Below are positions 7,104-15,580 of a stretch of 48,975 nt of DNA, one piece after another (the stretch's first letter is position 1; the number at the start of each line of letters is the position of its first letter). Origin of the DNA: Candidatus Dormiibacterota bacterium (GTDB lineage Bacteria; Chloroflexota; Dormibacteria; Aeolococcales; Aeolococcaceae); NCBI GenBank assembly GCA_019245575.1, contig JAFARE010000037.1, positions 1-48,975 of the forward strand, in the 5' to 3' direction. The translations under genes and the position numbers were made by a program. Below the pieces are notes generated by a model, which ran no database searches, had not been told where the DNA came from, and worked only from the letters and a program-made list of their open reading frames with translations.

Positions 7104-8723
7104 TCAGGAGCGCTGCGCCGCCGCCAGCTGCACCACCTCGATCTTCCCCTCGGCGTACATGGCTCGGATCAGCTTCTTGTCCTGCTTGCCCACGCTGGTT
7201 TTGGGCAACTCGGACACAAACGCCCAGCGCTCCGGCAGCCACCAGCGCGCAACCTTGTCTTGCAGGAACTCGCGCAGGTCATCGGGCGTCGCGCTGTCTC
7301 CCTGCTTGAGCACCACCGCGGCAAGCGGCCGCTCCTGCCAGCGCTCGTCGGGCACGCCCACCACCGCCGCATCGGCGATGGACGGATGGCCCATCAGCAG
7401 GTTCTCGAGCTCCACCGACGAGATCCATTCGCCGCCGGACTTGATCACGTCCTTGGAACGGTCGGTGATCTGCACGTAGCCGAGGGCGTCGATGTTCCCC
7501 ACATCACCGGTGCGCAACCAGCCGTTGTGGAACTTCTCCGGCGCGTCGGTCTTGTAGTAGGAGCCGGTGATCCACGGGCCGCGGACCTCGATCTCACCCA
7601 CAGCGACACCGTCGTGCGCGACCTCGGCGCCGCTGTCATCCACGATGCGCAGGTCCACGCCGGGCACCGGGCGGCCCGTCTTGCTGCGGAACTGCATCTC
7701 GTCACCCGGCGATGTCCCCTTCGGAGGCAGCGCGATCGTGCCGATGGGGCTCGTCTCCGTCATGCCCCACGCCTGGATGAGCTCGATGCCGAGCTTCTCG
7801 CGGTATGCGGTGATCAGGCTGGCCGGCACCGCGGACCCACCGCCGACCGCGCGCTTCAGGTACGAGACATCGCGCCCATTCGCCTGTGCATAGGCCAGGA
7901 TCGCCGTGAAGATCGTGGGCACGCCTCCCGTGAACGTGGGCTTCTCCCGCTCCATGAAGGCGCACAACGCGTCCGGCTGCATGTGGCGCGCCGGCAGCAG
8001 CAGATCCGCTCCCACCATCCATGCCGCGTAGGGGACGCCCCACGCGTTGACGTGGAACATGGGCACGATGGTGAGCACCCGCTCGACGTCGGTTATGTGG
8101 AACGTGGCCCAGACGGCGAACGAGTGCAGGTAGATGGACCGATGGCTGTACGCCACACCCTTCGGGTCGCCCGTCGTGCCGGTCGTGTAGCACATGGATG
8201 CCGCGCTGCGCTCATCGATGTTGGGCCAGTCGAAGGTCGCCGGCGCCGCCTGCACCAGATCCTCGTATCTGTGAACGTCACCCAGCCCTGAAACGTCGCC
8301 GTCCCCCACCACCACCACGTGCTGCACGCTGGGAATGTGCGGCCGGATCGCCGCCAGCAGGGGTGCGAGCGACGCGTCGACGATGATCACACGGTCCTCG
8401 GCGTGGTTCACGATCTGCGCAAGCTGCTGCGGCGGCAGCCGAAGGTTGAGCGTGTGCAGCACCGCACCCATGCACGGAATGGCGAAGTACGCCTCCAGGT
8501 GCTCCTGATGGTTCCAGCAGAGCGTTCCGACGCGGTCCTCGGGCTGCACGCCGAGCTCGCGCAGCGCTGCGGCCAGCCGCGGGATCCGCGCCGCCACCTC
8601 GGGGAACGTCGCGCGGCGCGACGTCTCGCCCTCGCACGTCACGACCTCGCTGCGCGGAAAGAGCTCGCCGCGGCGCAGCAGCGCCGTCAGCGTCAGCGGG
8701 ATGTCCTGCATCGTCGACTTCAT
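7104..8723 (-). CDS. fatty-acid/acyl-CoA synthetase (AMP-forming)
   Basis: A 539-residue adenylate-forming enzyme that would activate a carboxylic acid to its acyl-AMP and then acyl-CoA. Motifs: P-loop [11 protein letters not shown] near residue 179, WGMTETSP near 319, GWLRTGD near 401, the hinge [15 protein letters not shown] near 421, and the catalytic Lys near 513 in [11 protein letters not shown]. The overall pattern matches medium/long-chain fatty acyl-CoA ligases. The frame stays open upstream, but the ATG at 8723 is preceded by a good Shine-Dalgarno (AGGGAG) and begins the conserved domain. It is upstream of the amidase in one transcription unit. Confidence 0.9.
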   Translation of the reverse strand: MKSTMQDIPLTLTALLRRGELFPRSEVVTCEGETSRRATFPEVAARIPRLAAALRELGVQPEDRVGTLCWNHQEHLEAYFAIPCMGAVLHTLNLRLPPQQLAQIVNHAEDRVIIVDASLAPLLAAIRPHIPSVQHVVVVGDGDVSGLGDVHRYEDLVQAAPATFDWPNIDERSAASMCYTTGTTGDPKGVAYSHRSIYLHSFAVWATFHITDVERVLTIVPMFHVNAWGVPYAAWMVGADLLLPARHMQPDALCAFMEREKPTFTGGVPTIFTAILAYAQANGRDVSYLKRAVGGGSAVPASLITAYREKLGIELIQAWGMTETSPIGTIALPPKGTSPGDEMQFRSKTGRPVPGVDLRIVDDSGAEVAHDGVAVGEIEVRGPWITGSYYKTDAPEKFHNGWLRTGDVGNIDALGYVQITDRSKDVIKSGGEWISSVELENLLMGHPSIADAAVVGVPDERWQERPLAAVVLKQGDSATPDDLREFLQDKVARWWLPERWAFVSELPKTSVGKQDKKLIRAMYAEGKIEVVQLAAAQRS

Positions 8724-8805
8724 GCGGCTTCTCCCTGAGGGGGCTGGGAGACCATTCTCGCCAGAGTGGCCGCCGGGCGGCAAATCCGCCGGGCGGCCGC
8801 GCGGC

Positions 8806-11800
8806 TCAGCCGGCGACGAGGAAGCGGTTGATGTACTGCCCGAAGGTGAAGAAGGGCGTGTTGACAGGCGCGGCGCCGCCCCACTCATGGATGCCACCCC
8901 AGGCGTCCAGCGTCCATCCCACCCCGTTCTCGCCGGGGTGCAGCGCGATCGCGCGCGCGATGTCCCACCCGTGCCAGTACGGTGCATTGGGGATCCCGGG
9001 CGGCATGGTGCTGTTGGTGGTGCCGAAGGGGTGCAGGCCACCGAAGGCGTCGAGCGTGTAGCCGCCCAGCCCGTCGGCGTCGAGCGCGACGCCGCGCTCC
9101 ACGTACCAGTTCGCGGCGTAGAACGTGAGCGTCACATTGGGCGCCGGCGCGTGGGCGTTCACCCCGAAGGGCCAGAGGCCGCCGAAGGCATCGATGACAT
9201 AGCCGCCCGTGCCGTCGGGCCGCATCACCACGCCGCGCGCGATGTCCCATCCGGCCCGGTACAGGGTGACGGTCGCCGTCGGCGGCGTGTGGTTGCCCAG
9301 AGCGAACCCGTGCAGCCCGCCGTAGCCGTCGAGCACGAAGCCGCCGCTGGCATCGGGCAGCAGCGCGACACCGCGCGCGATGTCCCAGCCGGACCAGTAC
9401 GGGCCGCCGCTGACCGCGTTGGATGGCAGATTGCCGATGGGATACAGGCCGCCGTAACCGTCCAGGAAGATGCCGGCAGGACCCTGCTGCCACAGCGCGA
9501 GGCCGCGCGTGATCTGGAAGCCGGGCCACTTCTGCGGCGCTGAGAATCCGATCGGCGAGGGCGGCACCGAGTGCACGCCACCGTAGGCGTCGAGCAGGTA
9601 CATGGTGTTGAACGGTTTGGAGACGTACTGATCACTCGGTCCGGTGAGGCTGGTGCCGCCAGGGTTGGTCACGGTGACGTCGTACGTGCCGGCGGTGAAC
9701 GGCGGCAGCATCAGCGTTATCGACGTGGCGCTGTTCACGGTGAAGCAGGGTGCCGCGCCACACGTTGACGTGATCTGGGTGGCGCCGACGTTGACGCTGT
9801 GCACGGTAAAGGGCGAACCGTTGAACGTTCCGCTGAAGTTGCTGCCGCTGATCGTGATTGTGTTGGGGCTGGTGTCGAGCCCTGACCCCGGCGACACGCT
9901 GGAAACCACGGGCACCGGGGGCGCGGCATTCGCCACAGACTCCGCTGCCTGGCAGCCGGAGTTGCTGGTGGCCGGATTGTTCATGATGGGGCTGATTCTC
10001 GTGCCAGGGAAGAAGGTCGAGATGTTCGTGTACTGGTTGTCCTTGCCGAAGTCCCACCCGGTCATCCCGGTGATTGCGTCGTTGCCGAAGTTCCAGATGC
10101 AGGCGCCGTTTGCCTGAGAGCCAGGAAAGGCAGCGCTGTTCTCGATCGACCAGTACGGATAGAAGGCAGCGGTCCCCGGCGGCACGTTGCAGCCGTTGCC
10201 ATTGCTGAAGTCGCAGCTCTGCTCTGATCCTGGAACGTTGGTCTCGAACTGAAGCTGCGGATATGTGGCGCCGTTCGCGTCGAACGGGCCCAGGATCATC
10301 GCCGTGGTCGGGTGCGTTGCACCGCCGTCGGGCCAATCGGCGATGTAGGAGCTCCCGTCGAAGTCGAGATCGCCGTTCTGGAAGACGTTGGCCAGACACC
10401 CGTCGACGGGCCAGCTCCAACTCTGGTTGACGCCGTTGACGGTGACCGTGCGCGAACCGGCGTTGAAGCATGGGTAGTCCGAGCTCTCACAGTGCTGCGC
10501 CCCGCCACAGGCCGTGTTGCCCTCGGTGTTGCCCCCGCACGAGGGCGGGTTCACACTCGTGTCACAGAACTCGGTGCCGCCGCCGCCTCCGGCCTGCGTC
10601 TCGAAGGTGCCCGAACACGTCTGGTTGGTGCCGTTGTCCGCGAACGTGTCGGGTGACGGCGAGAAGGTCGCCGTGTAGGGAAGGTTGTTGGCCGTGCTGT
10701 TGCACGGCTCGAAGTGTCCCGTCTCGAAGCTCGTCAGCACACCGAACTCGAGGGCGGACCAGGGCACGAGATTCCCCTGCGCCGCCGTGTTGTACTCGGG
10801 ATGGAAGCTGTAGGCGTTGCCATTGCACGTGCTCGGGTCCGTCTGCATGAACCCGTTGGCCGCGCTCGCGATCATGAATCCGGAACGGCCGGTGGTGAGG
10901 TCGTCGACCTTCGTCTCCAAGCCCTGCGAGGTATCCAGGATGGTGACGCGGAGTGCATCACTCTGCCCCATCATCAGCGTGTCCGCGTTGGGGCTGAATG
11001 TCTCGTACGAGTTCAGCTGTGGGCTTGGCGGGCCTGTCGGCGTTCCGTCGAGCGTCAGGAAGGCGAAGTTCACGGGCTCGGCGCAGTTCGCGTTGGTGGT
11101 GCAGTGCGGCTGCCCGCCGCACACGGCCTCGAGGCTGTCGATGGTGAGCGCGGCGCAGTACCTGGTCGCGTCGCAGCTGATGCCGTCGAAGTGCGGGCCA
11201 TAGCCCGGCGGGAAGAACTGCAGCTCGAGGACGGCCGACCCGCCGCCCGGGCTGCTCGCATTCGGCGCATTGCTGTCGCTGTCCGGCGTGCAGCCGTGGT
11301 ATCCGCCGACGCCGTCGGCGGCGACACCCGCGGCGCTGGGGAAGGACTTGTCGTCGCACAGCGGGAGGCCGAACCAGAACGCGGGCGTCAGCTCCGCAGT
11401 GTCGCTCGTGGTGGGCGACGCGCTGGGGCTTGTCGTCGGCGTGCCGGCCGGATCGTGCGGCAGCTGCAGGAAGTACGTCTGGTAGTTGCCGCTGCCGGTC
11501 GCGTTCGACTCGAACTTGACCGAGGGCTCGTCGTGACCCACGTAGTGGCCGTTGTCATAAAACCGCCCCGGAGCTGCGGAGTGTCCGTAGCCGCCGTAGC
11601 TGCTCGTGTAGAGCGCCTTCGGGTCGGCGCAGTACATCCGCATGCTGGGGTCCACCGGCGGGTACTGGTTGCTGTAGCCGTTGCAGTCGACGCTGCTGCG
11701 GGGATTCGGCCGGACGGTGGCCACCGTCTGCGAAGCCGGCGCCTGCGCAGCCGCCTGGGTCTGGGTCGACGCCGGGGCTGCCGTGGTACCGGCGGCGGAG

Positions 11801-11859
11801 AACGCCAGCACGGACACGACGGTCGCAACGAACAGCGAGCGGATCGGGCGCATATTCAT
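8806..11859 (-). CDS. large secreted protein with IPT/TIG domain and six C-terminal repeats
   Basis: A 1017-residue exported protein. It has a signal peptide (RSLFVATVVSVLAFSAAG) and an Ala/Gln/Thr-rich linker. A long Cys- and Gly-rich extracellular region follows, then an IPT/TIG Ig-like domain (VVSSVSPGSGLDTSPNTITI onward, about residues 645-745). The C-terminus, about 750-1017, carries six repeats of the form (F/Y)xLDxYGGLHxxG, usually followed by GWDIARGxAL, consistent with a six-bladed propeller. A frame extension to GTG at 11871 exists, but ATG at 11859 has an AGGTGGG ribosome site at the right distance. A promoter lies just upstream. Adhesion or binding at the cell surface is a guess; no catalytic motif is recognised. 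Confidence 0.85.
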   Translation of the reverse strand: MNMRPIRSLFVATVVSVLAFSAAGTTAAPASTQTQAAAQAPASQTVATVRPNPRSSVDCNGYSNQYPPVDPSMRMYCADPKALYTSSYGGYGHSAAPGRFYDNGHYVGHDEPSVKFESNATGSGNYQTYFLQLPHDPAGTPTTSPSASPTTSDTAELTPAFWFGLPLCDDKSFPSAAGVAADGVGGYHGCTPDSDSNAPNASSPGGGSAVLELQFFPPGYGPHFDGISCDATRYCAALTIDSLEAVCGGQPHCTTNANCAEPVNFAFLTLDGTPTGPPSPQLNSYETFSPNADTLMMGQSDALRVTILDTSQGLETKVDDLTTGRSGFMIASAANGFMQTDPSTCNGNAYSFHPEYNTAAQGNLVPWSALEFGVLTSFETGHFEPCNSTANNLPYTATFSPSPDTFADNGTNQTCSGTFETQAGGGGGTEFCDTSVNPPSCGGNTEGNTACGGAQHCESSDYPCFNAGSRTVTVNGVNQSWSWPVDGCLANVFQNGDLDFDGSSYIADWPDGGATHPTTAMILGPFDANGATYPQLQFETNVPGSEQSCDFSNGNGCNVPPGTAAFYPYWSIENSAAFPGSQANGACIWNFGNDAITGMTGWDFGKDNQYTNISTFFPGTRISPIMNNPATSNSGCQAAESVANAAPPVPVVSSVSPGSGLDTSPNTITISGSNFSGTFNGSPFTVHSVNVGATQITSTCGAAPCFTVNSATSITLMLPPFTAGTYDVTVTNPGGTSLTGPSDQYVSKPFNTMYLLDAYGGVHSVPPSPIGFSAPQKWPGFQITRGLALWQQGPAGIFLDGYGGLYPIGNLPSNAVSGGPYWSGWDIARGVALLPDASGGFVLDGYGGLHGFALGNHTPPTATVTLYRAGWDIARGVVMRPDGTGGYVIDAFGGLWPFGVNAHAPAPNVTLTFYAANWYVERGVALDADGLGGYTLDAFGGLHPFGTTNSTMPPGIPNAPYWHGWDIARAIALHPGENGVGWTLDAWGGIHEWGGAAPVNTPFFTFGQYINRFLVAG

Positions 11860-11889
11860 GGCAGGACCCACCTGTTTGGATGCGGCGCC

Positions 11890-11917
11890 ACTATACGTCC
11901 GCTGCGGCGACCGTGAA
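11890..11917 (-). promoter_or_regulatory. promoter of the large secreted protein
   Basis: TTCACG (-35, 11917-11912) and TATAGT (-10, 11895-11890) are 16 bp apart on the minus strand, followed by a Shine-Dalgarno and the ATG at 11859. The -10 matches five of six consensus bases. Confidence 0.55.
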
Positions 11918-11943
11918 CTTCCTCTGCGCCGATTCGCTAGGCT
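11914..11943 (+). promoter_or_regulatory. putative leaderless promoter of the hem operon
   Basis: TAGGCT at 11938-11943 ends 8 nt before the hemE ATG, with GTGAAC 18 bp upstream as a weak -35. There is no ribosome site, so a leaderless mRNA is likely. The -35 overlaps that of the divergent promoter, so the two could compete. Confidence 0.45.
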
Positions 11944-11951
11944 CAGGCGCG

Positions 11952-13007
11952 ATGACCTCGATCGGCGTACCGCGGATGACCGGAGCAGAGCGTTTCCTGG
12001 CGGCCTCGCGTCGCGACCCCGCAGACCGCACGCCGGTCTGGTTCATGCGACAGGCGGGCCGCTGCCTCGCGGGCTATCGCGAGCTGCGCGAGCGCTACGA
12101 CATCCTCACCATGACCCGCACGCCGGAGCTGTGCACGCAGGTGACGCTGATGCCGGTGCAGGAGTTCGGCGTCGACGCTGCGGTGATGTACGCGGACATC
12201 ATGCTGCCGCTTTTCGGTCTGGGCGTCGAATTCTCCATCGATCCCGGTGTCGGGCCGATCATCCACAGCCCGCTGCGCAGCGAGGGCGACATCGCGTCAC
12301 TGCGCGTGGTGCCGCCGCAGGAGTCGACGCCCGATCTCTTCGACGCGATCCGCATGGTGCGCGCGGAGCTGGGCGGCCGCACAGCGCTCATCGGGTTCGC
12401 GGGCGGTCCGTTCACGGTCGCCTCGTATCTCATCGAGGGGCGCCCGAGCAAGGACTTCGCGCACACCAAGGGATTGATGTACACGGACCCGCTGCTGTGG
12501 CACCGCCTCATGGAGACGCTCACAGTGGTGACGATCGACTACCTGCGCGCGCAGGTGGATGCCGGCGCGCAGGTGATCCAGCTCTTCGACTCGTGGATGG
12601 GCGCCCTGAACCGCGATGCATACGCGGAGCACGTCCTCCCCTACAGCACACGCATCTTCGCCGCGCTGCGGGAGCTGGGCGTGCCGAGCATCCACTTCGG
12701 GACGAACACCGCACACCTGCTGGAGACGATGGCCACCGCGGGCAGCGGCGTCATCAGCATCGACTGGCGGCTGCCGCTGGATGAAGCGTGGCAGCGTGTT
12801 GGCTTCGGTCACGGCATCCAGGGCAACCTGGAGCCCGCCGCCCTCCTCGGCTCCTTCGACGTGGCCGCGGCTGAGGCGCGCAAGGTGCTGCTCCGCGCCG
12901 GCGGCCGGCCGGGACACATCTTCAACCTCGGCCACGGTGTGCTCGCGGCAACCCCGAGCGACAACCTGCGCCGGCTCGTCGACCTGGTGCACGAAGAGAC
13001 GGCTTGA
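11952..13007 (+). CDS. hemE: uroporphyrinogen decarboxylase
   Basis: A 351-residue cytosolic enzyme that removes four carboxyl groups from uroporphyrinogen III to give coproporphyrinogen III. The substrate-binding RQAGR motif is at residues 33-37, the catalytic Asp is in MYADIMLPL (Asp82), and GFAGGPFTVASYLIEG and HFGTNT are also present; length and motif order are normal for HemE. The ATG at 11952 starts the conserved part; further upstream the frame is open but not conserved. The stop overlaps the TTG start of the next gene by 4 bp, and ferrochelatase follows that gene, so this is a haem biosynthesis operon. Confidence 0.96.
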   Translation: MTSIGVPRMTGAERFLAASRRDPADRTPVWFMRQAGRCLAGYRELRERYDILTMTRTPELCTQVTLMPVQEFGVDAAVMYADIMLPLFGLGVEFSIDPGVGPIIHSPLRSEGDIASLRVVPPQESTPDLFDAIRMVRAELGGRTALIGFAGGPFTVASYLIEGRPSKDFAHTKGLMYTDPLLWHRLMETLTVVTIDYLRAQVDAGAQVIQLFDSWMGALNRDAYAEHVLPYSTRIFAALRELGVPSIHFGTNTAHLLETMATAGSGVISIDWRLPLDEAWQRVGFGHGIQGNLEPAALLGSFDVAAAEARKVLLRAGGRPGHIFNLGHGVLAATPSDNLRRLVDLVHEETA

Positions 13008-14476
13008 CCCGCCTGACGCGCGAACCCTGGTGGGCGCTGCCGTTCATCGGCATGGCGGCGATGCTGCCGATCATCGTGCGCCGCGTGGGCGACCCGGACT
13101 ACTGGTGGCACGTGCGCACCGGCCAGTGGATGGTGCAGCACCACGCGATCGTGCGCGCCGACCTGTACACCTACACGGTCGCCGGGCAGGCGTGGACCGA
13201 CCACGAGTATCTGTCGCAGCTGCTCTTCTATGCCCTGAGCCGCATCGGCGGCCTCGTCGCCGTGAGTGTCTTCTTCGGTGCTGTGGTGTGGGCCGGGTTT
13301 GCGGCTGTGTTCGTGCGTCTCCGGCAACGCGCGTACTCGCCGCTGATCGCGGGCGCCGCCCTCTTGCTGGGCGCGGCTGCGGGGTTTCCCGTCTGGGGCC
13401 CGCGGCCTCAGATGTTCGACTTCCTCTTCTCCGCCGTCGAGCTGTTCTGGCTGGAGCGGTTCTTCGCGGGACGCACGCGCACCATCTGGTTTCTGCCCGT
13501 GCTCGTCCTGGTGTGGGCAAACCTGCACGGCGGCTTCATCTTCTCGTTCTTCTGGCTCGGGATCGCGGTGCTGGCGCTGGCCATTCGCTGGGCGGTGGAC
13601 CGCGACGGCGGCCATCTGCAAGCCGCGCGCACACTCATCGCAATCGGAGGGCTGACGGTCGTGGCCGGGATGCTCACGCCCAACGGGCCGTTCCTGTACC
13701 TCTACGTCTGGAAGACGCAGTTCAGCTCGGTGATGTCGGCGTTCGTGCGCGAGTGGCAGTCACCGGACTTCCACATGAGCAACATGCTTCCCTTCGCGTT
13801 CATGCTGCTGGCGGCCGTGACGGGATTCGCCTGGCGCCGTCCCCAGCTGCACGACGTGCTCCTGGTGGTCGGCGCGGGTGCGTTGGCGCTGCACGCGTGG
13901 CGGTTCATTCCCATCTTCGTGGTCGCGGCGACGCCGGTTGTCGCATGGCAGTGGAGCGAGCCGTGGATCCGGCTGCGCCGCTGGCTCGCCACCACGGACA
14001 TCGGAAGGCCGCGCGAGTGGGCCGGTGAGGCGCTGCTGATGCTGGCGGCTCTGGCGCTGCTCGGCGGCGCCGGCGTCGCCGCGTACACCCTCCGCGGCCA
14101 GACGGCGGCCACAGAGGCCAACTATCCCGTCGCCGCTGCCGACTGGCTGGCCGCACATCCGTCCCTTGGCAGGCGGATGTTCAACGAGTACTCGTGGGGC
14201 GGTTACCTGGCGTACCGGTTCTATCCCGATCCGAGCCGGCGCGTGTTCATCTACGGCGAGGCGGAGCTGGTGGGCGACAACCTTCTGGTGCAGTACGCGG
14301 ACATCAACAACCTGCGCCCCGACTGGTCCTCGCTGCTCGACCAGTACCGGGTGGACTACGTCGTCTTCCCCGTGGGCACGCCGCTGGTCTCGGCGCTCGA
14401 CGAGTCGTCCGCGTGGCACCGCGTGTATGCAGATTCGCTTGCGGTGATCTTCGTGCGCACCGGCGGCACCGCGTGA
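13004..14476 (+). CDS. polytopic membrane protein of GT-C-like topology, between hemE and hemH
   Basis: A 490-residue membrane protein with about ten hydrophobic segments. A first loop reads DPDYWWHVRTGQWMVQHHAI and then DHEYLSQLLFY, a pattern seen in an actinobacterial family of predicted membrane glycosyltransferases with an Asp/His-rich periplasmic loop. The C-terminal extracytoplasmic domain (about 365-490) contains FNEYSWGGYLAYRF and VDYVVFPVGTPL, also typical of that family. The TTG start forms a TTGA overlap with the hemE stop and the stop forms a GTGA overlap with hemH, so it is translationally tied to both haem genes, though its role there is unknown. Sugar transfer to a lipid carrier or protein is an inference from topology. 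Confidence 0.82.
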   Translation: MTRLTREPWWALPFIGMAAMLPIIVRRVGDPDYWWHVRTGQWMVQHHAIVRADLYTYTVAGQAWTDHEYLSQLLFYALSRIGGLVAVSVFFGAVVWAGFAAVFVRLRQRAYSPLIAGAALLLGAAAGFPVWGPRPQMFDFLFSAVELFWLERFFAGRTRTIWFLPVLVLVWANLHGGFIFSFFWLGIAVLALAIRWAVDRDGGHLQAARTLIAIGGLTVVAGMLTPNGPFLYLYVWKTQFSSVMSAFVREWQSPDFHMSNMLPFAFMLLAAVTGFAWRRPQLHDVLLVVGAGALALHAWRFIPIFVVAATPVVAWQWSEPWIRLRRWLATTDIGRPREWAGEALLMLAALALLGGAGVAAYTLRGQTAATEANYPVAAADWLAAHPSLGRRMFNEYSWGGYLAYRFYPDPSRRVFIYGEAELVGDNLLVQYADINNLRPDWSSLLDQYRVDYVVFPVGTPLVSALDESSAWHRVYADSLAVIFVRTGGTA

Positions 14477-15450
14477 GCACCGGCGTCCTGCTGCTGACGT
14501 TCGGCTCGGCGGTCACGTCGGCTGACGTTCCCGAATACCTCCAGTCGGTGCGCGGCGGCCGTCCCGCCCCCGACGAAGTGGTGGCCGAGTTTCGGCGCCG
14601 CTACGACCGGATCGGGCGTTCGCCGCTCATCGACATCACGGAGGCGCAGGCTCACGCGCTGCAGCAGTCACTGGAGGCGGAGGACGGCGGCGGTGAGTAC
14701 GCGGTGGCGGTGGGCATGCTGCACTCGGCGCCGCGCGTGGCCGACGCGGTCGCACATCTTGTTGCGGCGGGGGTCGACGACATCGTCGCGGTCGTGCTCG
14801 CGCCGCAGTATTCGCCGATCATCCTGTCCGGGTACGAGCGCGCCACAGCCGCGGCGCGCGAGGCGTATCCCGGAGTCACCTTCCACCTCGCCGGCGCCTG
14901 GCATTTGACCGACGGGTGGATCGACAGCCTGGCCGAACGAGTGCGCGAGGGTCTCGAGCGCATTTCCGCCGGCGATCGTGATGGAGTCCCCGTAATTTTC
15001 ACGGCGCACAGCCTGCCCCGTTCGGTGGTCGAACGCGATCCCGGCTACATCGAGCAGCTGCAGGAGACGGCGCGCGCCGTCGCCTCGCGCACCGACCTCG
15101 CGCCCGATCGCTGGCAGTTCGCCTATCAGAGCGCCGGACACACCCCCGAGGAGTGGCTCACACCCGACGTGAAGGACGTGCTGCCGGCGCTGCGCGACGG
15201 CGGTCACGACACGGTGCTCGTGGCGCCCGTGCAGTTCCTCGCCGACCACCTCGAGATCCTGTACGACATCGATGTCGCCGCCGTCGAGGAAGCGCACCAG
15301 CTCGAATTGACGATGCGCAGAATCGAGATGCCGAACACGTCGCCGACGTTCATCGCCGCGCTCGCCGCTGTCGTGCGCCGCGAGCGTGCGGCGCGCTCTT
15401 ACACGAGAGCTCGGGTGAGGGAGGGCGGGCACCGGCCGCGGCGGGCGTAA
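14473..15450 (+). CDS. hemH: ferrochelatase
   Basis: A 325-residue ferrochelatase that inserts Fe2+ into a porphyrin; in a monoderm-type pathway the substrate would be coproporphyrin III (CpfC). Visible features: the N-terminal LLLTFGSA strand, PQYSPIILSGYE, the catalytic His179 in TAHSLP, FAYQSAGHTPEEWLTPD, and Glu261 in ADHLEILYDID. No cysteine occurs in the protein, so it cannot bind the [2Fe-2S] cluster found in many actinobacterial homologues. GTG at 14473 overlaps the previous stop. The last eight or so residues (from about 315) are encoded by one arm of the 15417-15550 inverted repeat, so the tail has been replaced or extended by that element. Confidence 0.95.
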   Translation: MSTGVLLLTFGSAVTSADVPEYLQSVRGGRPAPDEVVAEFRRRYDRIGRSPLIDITEAQAHALQQSLEAEDGGGEYAVAVGMLHSAPRVADAVAHLVAAGVDDIVAVVLAPQYSPIILSGYERATAAAREAYPGVTFHLAGAWHLTDGWIDSLAERVREGLERISAGDRDGVPVIFTAHSLPRSVVERDPGYIEQLQETARAVASRTDLAPDRWQFAYQSAGHTPEEWLTPDVKDVLPALRDGGHDTVLVAPVQFLADHLEILYDIDVAAVEEAHQLELTMRRIEMPNTSPTFIAALAAVVRRERAARSYTRARVREGGHRPRRA

Positions 15451-15550
15451 GGAGGCCGCAGCGGTCCCTGCGGCCGACGGTAGCGGCATCGGACGCCAAT
15501 CAGGGCGTCCGAGCAGCGACAACCAAAGCGGCCGGTGCCCGCCCTCCCTC
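15417..15550. repeat. structured inverted-repeat element 1 (three-way junction) at the hemH 3' end
   Basis: A perfect 23-bp inverted repeat pairs 15417-15439 with 15528-15550. Inside it are two further hairpins with 6-nt loops: 15454-15461 with 15468-15475 (8 bp, GGCCGCAG/CTGCGGCC) and 15491-15497 with 15504-15510 (7 bp, GGACGCC/GGCGTCC). RNA or single-stranded DNA of either strand would fold as a three-way junction. The left arm is inside hemH and the right arm ends 30 bp before the MBL gene, at a convergent gene junction, where it could act as a terminator. It resembles the element at 35504-35629 in architecture. Confidence 0.85.
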
Positions 15551-15580
15551 AATCTCCCGAGCACCTCCGAATGGCGCGGC

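Noticed and set aside
8724-8805. GC-rich hairpin after the large secreted protein
   Set aside because: Imperfect stem and no T-run; not supported as a terminator.
7104-9041. 645-residue version of the acyl-CoA synthetase
   Set aside because: Residues before the ATG at 8723 are not conserved, and a good ribosome site precedes 8723.
12616-14028. 470-residue plus-strand ORF across hemE and the membrane protein
   Set aside because: Out-of-frame shadow of two well-supported genes.
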